DNA of 21,575 bases from Bacillota bacterium. GTDB taxonomy: Bacteria; Bacillota; Clostridia; Lachnospirales; Lachnospiraceae. The stretch covers positions 1-21,575 of the forward strand of contig JAEZGY010000043.1 of NCBI GenBank assembly GCA_023416695.1, given 5' to 3'. Made by a program: the position numbers and the translations under genes. The notes under the pieces are model-generated. The model saw nothing but the letters and a program-made list of their open reading frames with translations. It made no database searches and was not told where the DNA came from. Positions 15,946 to 21,575 of this stretch are shown one piece after another (within the stretch, counting starts at the first letter, position 1; every line of letters starts with the position of its first letter).

Positions 15946-17401
15946 AAAAATACCAATACTTATTACAGGTGTAGTTGTGTGCTCCATCTTAGTAGTATCA
16001 TTATTATTAAAAGCAAAGAATGCAGCAGGTAGTGAAGAGGTTACGGTTACAAAAGAAACAACGGTAGCCAAAGGAAGTATTACTGCTGGTATTACTGAAA
16101 GTGGTTCTGTAACAGTAGGTACCAATTCCATAACCTTTGATTTGGATTTGTCTTCTGGAAGCTCCAGTAGTTCCAGTAGCTCTAGCCAATCAACAACTTC
16201 TAATACTACAAGTAATATAAATGGAATGTCCCAATCGTTTCCTCCATCCTCTAGTGGGAATAGTGCAAATAGTTCTAATAGCACTAATAGTTCCTCTGCT
16301 TCAAGTAGTTCAGAGGGAAGTCTTGTTGTAGACACTGTATATGCTGCTGTTGGTCAGAGCGTTAAAGTCGGAGATAAGCTAATGAGTCTCACTGAGGATT
16401 CTGTAAAAGAAGTGAGGCAACTCCTAGAAGATGGGGTAGCTAGTGCAAAGCTAGCCTTAACCGAGGCCAAGATTACAGATAAGCAGATAAAGATAAGTGC
16501 TGAAAGTGAGTATAATTTAAAGATTGCCCAAGGGAAATCAGCCAAAGCAGTGTATAACTCTACCATTAATGCTATAGACAGTAACATCAGTTCTTTAAAG
16601 GAGCAAATAGCAAATACAACAGACTCCAATAGATTAACAAACCTAAAGGATCAATTAGCACAGGCTCAAAACGAGGAAGCTTCTAAAAAGCTAAAAGCAA
16701 AGCAGACCTATGAATTAGCGATTTTAGATTATGATAATGCCAAAGCGGCATATGATGTTGCTATGAAAGAGTATGGAACAGCTACTTCAGACGCCGAGGA
16801 TGCTCTTGCAGACGCCAAGGATAAGTTAAGTGCTTTCGAAACCTTTGTAGGTACGGATAACACTCTTTACTCAACCTATGAAGGAAGGATTTCTGCTATA
16901 GGCTATGCGGAGGGAGATGTTCTTTCAAGTAATACTCCTATCGCACAGCTAAGTGATGTAACAGCAGTGACCATCAGTGTCAATGTGACTCAGGACGATA
17001 TAGCAGCAGTGAATCTTGGGGATGAGGTAAATGTAGAATTTGTAAGTGATAGTACAAAGCTATATAAAGGTACTATTTCAGCTATTGATAGTGCTGTAAC
17101 TACTAGTTCTGCTGTTAGTTATCCAGTTACAATCCTACTATCTACAACACCAGAGAAAGTCCTTACAGGAATGACGGCTAGTGTAACCTTTATTTCAAAA
17201 GAGGTTGAGGATGTGCTTTATGTATCCAACAAAGCTATTTACACTGAGGGTACAAAATCTTATGTAAAGATAAAGAAAAAGGACGGCACCACAGAAAAAA
17301 CAGAGGTGACTACCGGATTCTCTAATGGTGAAAATGTAGAGATAAAGAGTGGGTTATCTGAAGGAGATACGGTATTAATTGAAAGTAAGGTGAATGGCTA
17401 A
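15935..17401 (+). CDS. Membrane fusion protein (MacA type), second of two in exporter operon
   Basis: The 488-residue protein starts at ATG 15935 with AGGAAGGAG five bases upstream, inside the end of the previous gene. It has a membrane segment at 7-25, a lipoyl-like domain whose two halves (around 46-72 and 129-152) are separated by a 55-residue serine-rich loop, and a coiled-coil hairpin at about 155-300. A beta barrel (312-420) and a complete membrane-proximal domain (425-486, with GLSEGDTVLIES) follow, as in MacA. Two different adaptors in one operon suggest a hetero-oligomeric ring. The stop and the next start overlap as TAATG, so the permease is translationally coupled. Confidence 0.9.
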   Translation: MKTKKIPILITGVVVCSILVVSLLLKAKNAAGSEEVTVTKETTVAKGSITAGITESGSVTVGTNSITFDLDLSSGSSSSSSSSSQSTTSNTTSNINGMSQSFPPSSSGNSANSSNSTNSSSASSSSEGSLVVDTVYAAVGQSVKVGDKLMSLTEDSVKEVRQLLEDGVASAKLALTEAKITDKQIKISAESEYNLKIAQGKSAKAVYNSTINAIDSNISSLKEQIANTTDSNRLTNLKDQLAQAQNEEASKKLKAKQTYELAILDYDNAKAAYDVAMKEYGTATSDAEDALADAKDKLSAFETFVGTDNTLYSTYEGRISAIGYAEGDVLSSNTPIAQLSDVTAVTISVNVTQDDIAAVNLGDEVNVEFVSDSTKLYKGTISAIDSAVTTSSAVSYPVTILLSTTPEKVLTGMTASVTFISKEVEDVLYVSNKAIYTEGTKSYVKIKKKDGTTEKTEVTTGFSNGENVEIKSGLSEGDTVLIESKVNG

Positions 17402-18774
17402 TGAGGATACTAGAGTTATTACGTCTCGTAAAGCTTAATTTAATCCAAAATAAGTTTAAAGTAGTTCTTACTTCCATTGGTATCATCGTAGGCGCCGCCA
17501 CAGTCGTTATGGTAATTGCCATTGGTAAAGGTGGCGAACAGGATGTGGCAGAGCAATTCAAAAACCTGAATGCAGGGGCAATCGACATCTCTTATGGAAA
17601 TCAAAATGATCGTACAGATAGATCAAATAGTGAGAGCACCCAGTCCAATCGACAAAGTAGTAAAGGAAGTTCCTCCTCTGGTGGAGCGGGAGCTATGGTT
17701 CCTGGTGGCAATATGGGTAGCATGCCAGGTATGGGAGACCTGAGTGGTTTTCCGAGCTTTGGTTTCTCTCAAGGTAATTCTGCAGATAATCGGATTAATC
17801 AGCGTAAGGTTACTTTGACCATGGAGGATATGGATGATTTGATGACCTTTATTCCAGGGATTGAGGATGGCTCCATTTCGTATTCTACCAAACAGGATGT
17901 TGATGGTGGAGAGTTAGAAGAGGCTACGTCCTATACAATAGCAGGGGTGTTAAGTAACTATCAGGAAATGAGTAACACAACAATGTATGTGGGCGATTTC
18001 ATTACAGATACTAACCAAGAAAACAAAGAAAAAGTATGTGTCCTTGGTTATGATCTGGCTACTGAGATTTTTGGAAGTGCAGAGGCCGCTTATGCAGAAA
18101 CTATTTACATCGATAACCGCCCGTATGTAGTAAATGGAATCCTGTCGCAAATGGGTTCTGTTTCTTCGGGTATTAGTCCAGATGAAACCGTATTTATTCC
18201 GTATAATACTGGGACTAAGTATTTGAGCTCTTCTATCAGTCCAACCATTACCTTAATTGCCTCAGACTTAAATGGGGTGGATAGCATAAAAGAAGATATA
18301 GATACTGTTTTAGCAGAGAACTACCCAAACTCATCATTTACTATTTCTGATGCCGGTAGTAAGATGGAGGCGGCTAATGCTTCCAATAAGACCCTCACCT
18401 TACTATTGCTTGCAATGGCAATCATTGTCTTTGTTGTAGGGGGAATCGGTATTATGAATGTACTTTTTGTTTCTATAAAAGAGAGAACCAAGGAAATCGG
18501 TATCCTAAAGGCCATGGGCTGTTCTAAGAAGTATATTCTTTTAGAATTTTTAATAGAATCCTGTGTAATTAGTATTGTAGGAGGAATTCTCGGTGTACTA
18601 CTTAGTTACATCATTACACCAATTGTGGAGCATTTCGGAATGACCGTAATCCTATCTTCAGGTGGTGTAGGCATTGCGATTGTATTCGCAGTAATCACAG
18701 GAACCATTTTTGGATTTTATCCAGCTCTTAAGGCATCTAAGCTTGTGCCAGTAGAAGCATTATGTGAGGAGTGA
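17401..18774 (+). CDS. ABC transporter permease, MacB type (second exporter)
   Basis: The 457-residue protein has the MacB permease plan: a first membrane segment at about 20-42 (TSIGIIVGAATVVMVIAIG), an extracytoplasmic domain, and segments near 331-356, 382-405 and 419-440. ERTKEIGILKAMGCS follows the second segment and is the family hallmark. The N-terminal part of the external domain carries an insertion at about 70-130 rich in Ser, Gly and Met (GGAGAMVPGGNMGSMPGMGD), which resembles the repeat protein encoded next. MacB permeases export peptides, siderophores or other compounds with MacA-type adaptors, two of which are encoded upstream. Confidence 0.92.
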   Translation: MRILELLRLVKLNLIQNKFKVVLTSIGIIVGAATVVMVIAIGKGGEQDVAEQFKNLNAGAIDISYGNQNDRTDRSNSESTQSNRQSSKGSSSSGGAGAMVPGGNMGSMPGMGDLSGFPSFGFSQGNSADNRINQRKVTLTMEDMDDLMTFIPGIEDGSISYSTKQDVDGGELEEATSYTIAGVLSNYQEMSNTTMYVGDFITDTNQENKEKVCVLGYDLATEIFGSAEAAYAETIYIDNRPYVVNGILSQMGSVSSGISPDETVFIPYNTGTKYLSSSISPTITLIASDLNGVDSIKEDIDTVLAENYPNSSFTISDAGSKMEAANASNKTLTLLLLAMAIIVFVVGGIGIMNVLFVSIKERTKEIGILKAMGCSKKYILLEFLIESCVISIVGGILGVLLSYIITPIVEHFGMTVILSSGGVGIAIVFAVITGTIFGFYPALKASKLVPVEALCEE

Positions 18775-18778
18775 TAGG

Positions 18779-19531
18779 ATGAAGAAAAAGAAAATAATGA
18801 TTCTAATTGCAATACTTTTCGTTATTGCTGCAATCATAGGGGTTGTTTTACTGTTAAAGCGAGGAAGTGATTCTAAGGAGGAAGTCTTAGGTGCCAATCA
18901 GTCTTATCTCTATGGGCAAATTGAAACCATTGCAGGCAATGATATAAATCTGTCGTTAGCAGAGGCTGTGACTACAGAACGTTCCTCTAACCGAGGATCA
19001 GGAAAGACGTCTTCTAGTAAAAATCCAGACAGTACTGGTGAAGCAAGTTCTGCTAGACCTTCTGGAAATAATCAGATGCCATCAGGAGGATTTCCATCAG
19101 GTGGAGATGTGCCATCAGGAGGATTTCCATCAGGTGGAGATATGCCATCAGGAGGATTTCCAGGAGGTGGAGATATGCCATCAGGAGGATTCCCAGGAGG
19201 TGGAGATATGCCATCAGGAGGATTTCCATGGGGTGGAGATTCATCATCAGGGGAATCTAGTGATAATGCATCAACTAATAAAAACAAGTCAGACTCACAA
19301 AATGTGGATTCTGATAAATCAGCTAGTTATGATGAGGCAACAACAGTAACCACATATAAGCTTACTGGAGAAAAAGAAGAGTATAGGATACCTGTTGGAA
19401 CAGACGTAACGACACAGCTTGGAGCAGTTACCACCTTTAGTCGCTTGGCAGCGGGTGATTATGTGAAGTTATTAGTGGAAAAAGATGAAAATGGTAACGA
19501 TGTCATCTTGCAGATATGGATTGTAGGTTAG
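18779..19531 (+). CDS. Membrane-anchored protein with five 11-residue Gly/Pro repeats, exporter accessory
   Basis: The 250-residue protein starts at ATG 18779 (GAGGAG seven bases upstream), four bases after the permease stop. It has a short cytoplasmic KKKKK head, a membrane segment at about 6-26, then a linker and a small beta-like region (40-63). Residues 100-154 are five tandem copies of MPSGGFPSGGD with small variations. After a Ser/Asn-rich spacer, a C-terminal domain (about 180-250) contains RIPVGTDVTTQLG and a final strand ILQIWIVG. I do not recognise a catalytic family. Its place between permease and ATPase genes suggests a structural or substrate-handling part of the exporter outside the membrane. 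Homologous recombination could change the repeat number. Confidence 0.75.
   Translation: MKKKKIMILIAILFVIAAIIGVVLLLKRGSDSKEEVLGANQSYLYGQIETIAGNDINLSLAEAVTTERSSNRGSGKTSSSKNPDSTGEASSARPSGNNQMPSGGFPSGGDVPSGGFPSGGDMPSGGFPGGGDMPSGGFPGGGDMPSGGFPWGGDSSSGESSDNASTNKNKSDSQNVDSDKSASYDEATTVTTYKLTGEKEEYRIPVGTDVTTQLGAVTTFSRLAAGDYVKLLVEKDENGNDVILQIWIVG
19076..19240 (+). repeat. Five tandem 33-bp in-frame repeats
   Basis: The unit encodes MPSGGFPSGGD, and the copies differ at a few codons (M to V in copy 2; S to G in copies 3 and 4; S to W in copy 5). Units abut without spacers, so this is a coding minisatellite and not a CRISPR array. Confidence 0.95.
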
Positions 19532-19540
19532 GAGAATAGT

Positions 19541-20224
19541 ATGGGTAAAATAATTCAAATGGAAGGCGTAAATAAAATTTACACCATGGGTGAAAATGAG
19601 CTTCATGTCTTAAAAGATGTAAGTTTAAGTGTGGATAAAGGTGAATTTTTGGCGATTTTGGGGCCTTCTGGTTCAGGTAAATCTACTTTAATGAATTTGA
19701 TAGGTTGTATGGATACTATGAGTAGTGGAAGCTATTATCTAGATCAAATTCCAATTCATGAAGCAAAGGAAAGTCAACTTTATGATATTCGCAATAAAGA
19801 GATTGGATTTGTCTTTCAGAAATATCATCTAATTCCCACCTATACAGTACTACAGAACATTATAATGCCACTAATTATTCGTGGTTTAAGTTATAAAGAG
19901 GCAGTAGATGCTTGTATGGAGACAATAGAATTTATTGGTCTTGCGGATAGAATGAACCACAGGCCTTCGGAACTTTCTGGTGGACAGCAGCAGAGAGTAG
20001 CAATTGCTAGAGCACTCATTAGTAAGCCAGCAGTTCTCTTAGCAGATGAACCAACAGGGGCTTTGGACTCCTCTAGTGGTAATGAAGTGCTAAAGTTATT
20101 TCGTAAGCTAAATGAGGTTGGTAATACTATCGTTATGATTACTCATGATATGCATGTAGCACAAGCGGCTAGACGTACGGTAAATATTATTGATGGTGTC
20201 GTGTATGAAGAGGTGCTTGCATAA
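19541..20224 (+). CDS. ABC transporter ATPase, MacB/LolD type (second exporter)
   Basis: The 227-residue ATPase has Walker A GPSGSGKST at 41-49, Q-loop Gln93, a canonical LSGGQQQR signature at 145-152, Walker B VLLADEPTGALD at 165-176 and switch His202. It follows the repeat protein by nine bases with AGGAG before its ATG, and is the last gene of the five-gene exporter operon. With the permease at 17401 it would form the MacB-like pump. Placing the ATPase after the accessory protein rather than beside the permease is less usual. A hairpin follows at 20240. Confidence 0.95.
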   Translation: MGKIIQMEGVNKIYTMGENELHVLKDVSLSVDKGEFLAILGPSGSGKSTLMNLIGCMDTMSSGSYYLDQIPIHEAKESQLYDIRNKEIGFVFQKYHLIPTYTVLQNIIMPLIIRGLSYKEAVDACMETIEFIGLADRMNHRPSELSGGQQQRVAIARALISKPAVLLADEPTGALDSSSGNEVLKLFRKLNEVGNTIVMITHDMHVAQAARRTVNIIDGVVYEEVLA

Positions 20225-20239
20225 GAATTTATAATGAAG

Positions 20240-20274
20240 TGTGGAAGGAATAGAGATGGTTTGTTCCTTCCACA
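20240..20274 (+). terminator. Hairpin after exporter operon, probable weak terminator
   Basis: The perfect stem TGTGGAAGGAA/TTCCTTCCACA with a 13-base loop lies 16 bases after the ATPase stop. It has no T-run, so it may instead protect the mRNA 3' end or act with another factor. Confidence 0.5.
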
Positions 20275-20333
20275 TCCTACCTCCATCTAGAAAAGATACC
20301 AAAAAGTGGTTGCAAAAATAAGCTTTGTTTTTG

Positions 20334-20362
20334 TTGACATTCTTTTTACTCTATAGTATTAT
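20334..20362 (+). promoter_or_regulatory. Promoter of second tRNA-Gly gene
   Basis: TTGACA (20334-20339) and TATTAT (20357-20362) are spaced by 17 bases. It shares TTGACA and a CTATAGTATTA-like -10 area with the promoter of copy 1, but the flanks differ. Confidence 0.75.
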
Positions 20363-20406
20363 ATATCTTGCGTCGGGAAAACAAGTCCGAAACAAATTTA
20401 ATAAAT

Positions 20407-20478
20407 GCGCGAGTGGCTCAGTGGTGGAGTATCGCCTTGCCAAGGCGAGGGTCGCGGGTTCGAATCCCGTCTCGCGCT
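20407..20478 (+). tRNA. tRNA-Gly (anticodon GCC), copy 2
   Basis: The 72-base gene is identical to the copy at 1473-1544, with the same anticodon loop TTGCCAA and no encoded CCA. It is in the same orientation, so the two genes form direct repeats about 18.9 kb apart. A double hairpin follows. Confidence 0.97.
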
Positions 20479-20484
20479 CTATAA

Positions 20485-20546
20485 CTAAGATAAGGTATCC
20501 GTAAAGGATACCTTATCTTAGTTTCGGAGCCCAATCTTGGGCTCCG
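20485..20546 (+). terminator. Double hairpin after second tRNA-Gly
   Basis: The first stem is 16 bp and perfect (CTAAGATAAGGTATCC with GGATACCTTATCTTAG, loop GTAAA), followed by TTT. The second (20525-20546) pairs CGGAGCCCAA with TTGGGCTCCG. The order and parts of the sequence resemble the double hairpin at 2631-2690. Confidence 0.8.
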
Positions 20547-20622
20547 AGTTCGAATGTCTCCGCTTCGCTCCGGTCGGTGCATAGCAGACGTCCCCCGGAC
20601 GTCTTGCACCGTCTCGTGCTTA
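20547..20622 (+). repeat. Tandem degenerate tRNA-Gly 3'-end relics
   Basis: AGTTCGAATGTCTCCGCTT (about 20547-20565) resembles the T arm and 3' acceptor strand of tRNA-Gly with a few bases missing. ACCGTCTCGTGCTTA (about 20609-20622) resembles the acceptor 3' end again. Between them lies a strong hairpin (20576-20610: GGTGCA, a bulge, AGACGTCC, loop, GGACGTCT, TGCACC). No complete cloverleaf can be folded. It suggests repeated insertions or rearrangements at the tRNA 3' end. Confidence 0.5.
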
Positions 20623-20630
20623 ATTAATTT

Positions 20631-20670
20631 CCTCAGAAATCTTGAAAAATCAAGGTCTCTGGGGATTTTT
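20631..20670 (+). terminator. Terminator-like hairpin after tRNA relics
   Basis: CCTCAGA pairs with TCTGGGG and, inside an internal loop, CTTGA pairs with TCAAG. ATTTTT follows. It is what would be expected downstream of a former tRNA gene. Confidence 0.7.
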
Positions 20671-20674
20671 CGTT

Positions 20675-20941
20675 TCAGTCAGTTTGAGTACCCTTGAGTA
20701 CGTCAATTCCATTCATCTCTGAAAGAGTGTTCACGATAATCTTGGTTGTTTTCTGTTTTACTTGGTCAACCAAAGGTACTTTGTTCTTATGTGACAAAGT
20801 GATTCCTTTCACTCGCTCATTTGCGTTAGTTAAATGTGGTCAACGAATATCTGTTAAGGCTAAGCACAACCCACTCTTATTAAGGAATATTTCTACTCCT
20901 ACAATCTTATGGACGATTGTTTGCCACCAAATACCCGTTTG
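20675..20941 (-). pseudogene. Decayed coding remnant, family unknown
   Basis: On the minus strand one frame is open from 20941 to 20675 except for a single TGA at 20840-20842. The upstream part ends LCLALTDIR, and the downstream part includes ERVKGITLSHKNKVP and TTKIIVNTLSEMNGIDVL. The amino acid composition looks coding, and no start codon with a ribosome binding site is visible. It may be the remnant of a mobile-element or other gene next to the tRNA relics. I do not recognise a family, and chance openness is possible. Confidence 0.35.
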
Positions 20942-20972
20942 TTATAAATTACATATGTTTCTGTTTGTTATC

Positions 20973-21010
20973 ATTTTCATGCATTCTAGTGGCATATCTT
21001 GCATGAAAAT
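20973..21010. repeat. 11-bp inverted repeat
   Basis: ATTTTCATGCA (20973-20983) and TGCATGAAAAT (21000-21010) are perfect arms around 16 bases. No T-run follows in either direction, so it is not a typical terminator. It lies downstream of the small minus-strand gene and could be a transcript end, a protein binding site or a remnant of an element end. Confidence 0.5.
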
Positions 21011-21048
21011 TCCTTAAAAAGGATTACTGCTTATTGCATCAGTTCTCC

Positions 21049-21192
21049 TTAAGATTTATCGCGTTCAGACATGGAGTATTTTTTAATTGAAATTGGGCAT
21101 TCACTCAATGGGTCTTTGAACATCTTGTGTTCAATATACTCATTTTGTGTTATCAACTGATTTCGTTTGAATAAAATATCTGTGTTAAGCAT
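21049..21192 (-). CDS. Small protein, 47 residues, possible SHOCT-like
   Basis: ATG at 21192 (minus strand) is preceded by AAAGGAGAAAG at a spacing of about 11 bases, which is a better start than the longer upstream extension of the frame. The protein begins MLNTDILFKRNQLITQNEYI and continues as a charged, mostly helical sequence. The part FKRNQLITQNEYIEHKM resembles the short SHOCT motif (a helix, then a Leu-Ile-Thr turn, then a second helix with Tyr or Phe), which is found at the ends of many small or membrane proteins. This similarity is weak. It is divergent to the AraC-type gene at the window end, and a promoter was not identified. Confidence 0.45.
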   Translation of the reverse strand: MLNTDILFKRNQLITQNEYIEHKMFKDPLSECPISIKKYSMSERDKS

Positions 21193-21329
21193 GATTTTGC
21201 TTTCTCCTTTTTTCATTGATAGACAAAATATGATTGAATCTATTTTGTGATATCTGTAAAAATGGCATAAAAAAGCCAATAAACGTTTACCCATACATAA
21301 ATGTGATGTGTAACCATTATTGTAATATG

Positions 21330-21358
21330 TTGGCATCGATAAAAACGCGTGGTATAAT
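21330..21358 (+). promoter_or_regulatory. Strong promoter upstream of AraC-type gene
   Basis: TTGGCA (21330-21335), a 17-base spacer ending in TGG, and a perfect TATAAT (21353-21358) give an extended -10 promoter close to consensus. The start of transcription would be near 21365, about 80 bases before the start codon. Confidence 0.75.
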
Positions 21359-21444
21359 AATTGTGCTGTCGAACGAAATAGCCAGAATGTCCCAAAATAT
21401 CAAAAAAAGGTTTTCCTATTATGTTAGGCTGAAAGAAGGGGAAA

Positions 21445-21575
21445 ATGTATAGTTGTAACGATGTGATTGATTATTTGAAAGATAAAATACAGAGAGAACT
21501 GGATAGTGTTGACTGCAATAAAGTTGCATTATACAGTGGATATTCGGTAAAACAAACAAATAGGATTTTCTCTGC
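21445..21575 (+). CDS. AraC-type regulator, N-terminal DNA-binding domain (3' end outside window)
   Basis: ATG 21445 with AAAGAAGGGG upstream opens a frame that runs off the window end. The visible 43 residues begin MYSCNDVIDYLKDKIQREL and continue with KVALYSGYSVKQTNRIFS. This matches the start of an AraC-type DNA-binding domain: a helix VIDYIxxHL, then the first helix-turn-helix with SGYSxxxxxRxF. A DNA-binding domain at the N-terminus occurs in the Rob/SoxS and GyrI-fused groups, where a ligand-binding domain follows. The remaining part cannot be judged. The strong promoter at 21330-21358 fits this gene. Confidence 0.7.
   Translation, partial: MYSCNDVIDYLKDKIQRELDSVDCNKVALYSGYSVKQTNRIFS

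Noticed and set aside
15664..16335. 223-residue minus-strand frame
   Set aside because: It lies antisense to the two membrane fusion protein genes; its Leu/Glu-rich stretch mirrors the serine-rich coding region.
19076..19240. Possible CRISPR array
   Set aside because: The repeats abut without spacers and are in frame inside a gene.
19038..19349. Frames in other phases across the 33-bp repeats
   Set aside because: The repeat length is a multiple of three, so every frame stays open. Only the frame with start signals, membrane segment and C-terminal domain is credible.
20418..20609. 63-residue minus-strand frame containing IRTRDPRLG
   Set aside because: It is the antisense reading of the tRNA-Gly gene and its relics, a common false gene.
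20694..21017. 107-residue plus-strand frame
   Set aside because: It has no ribosome binding site, its composition is unusual, and the opposite strand looks more protein-like.
21234..21452. 72-residue plus-strand frame
   Set aside because: It runs across the strong promoter and ribosome binding site of the AraC-type gene that starts at 21445.

Overview
The window looks like chromosomal DNA of an anaerobic, low-GC Firmicute, most likely a Lachnospiraceae clostridium (Lachnoclostridium-like). This is inferred from AT-rich codon use, strong purine-rich ribosome binding sites, a superoxide reductase, U32-family Fe-S proteins, FtsX-type ABC transporters and c-di-GMP proteins. No phage, plasmid or complete insertion sequence is visible.

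Layout. (1) 1-2700: the C-terminal end of an AraC/YesN-type regulator, a degenerate nitroreductase-like protein, a tRNA-Gly(GCC) gene, a small lipoprotein, and a second partial copy of the tRNA 3' end. The partial copy suggests that about 1 kb was inserted at the tRNA 3' end. (2) 2718-4841: an HD-GYP-like protein on the minus strand that lacks key catalytic residues, a 0.5 kb AT-rich gap, then a GNAT acetyltransferase preceded by a short leader peptide. (3) 5071-6887: two adjacent genes resembling the UbiV/UbiU pair of U32 proteins, each with the cysteine pattern expected for a [4Fe-4S] cluster. (4) 7041-11670: an FtsX permease, an ATPase and a second FtsX permease, followed by a membrane-anchored XRE regulator. 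(5) 11760-13918: a superoxide reductase whose first iron site is degenerate, a conserved lipoprotein, and a YcgR-like PilZ protein. (6) 14119-20224: a five-gene MacAB-like exporter operon with two membrane fusion proteins, an FtsX permease, a membrane-anchored protein with five 11-residue Gly/Pro repeats, and an ATPase. (7) 20300-21575: an identical second tRNA-Gly with tandem tRNA-like relics, a decayed minus-strand reading frame, a 47-residue minus-strand gene, and the start of another AraC-type regulator with a near-consensus promoter.

Working together. Genes 14119-20224 overlap or are separated by fewer than 10 bases, so they probably build one export machine. The 7041-10811 genes build a second one, perhaps sensed by the membrane XRE protein next to it. 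The U32 pair is the most unusual element. Its relatives carry out oxygen-independent hydroxylation, but no quinone or RNA substrate gene lies nearby, so the substrate is unknown. All functional statements are sequence-based inference; no search was run.
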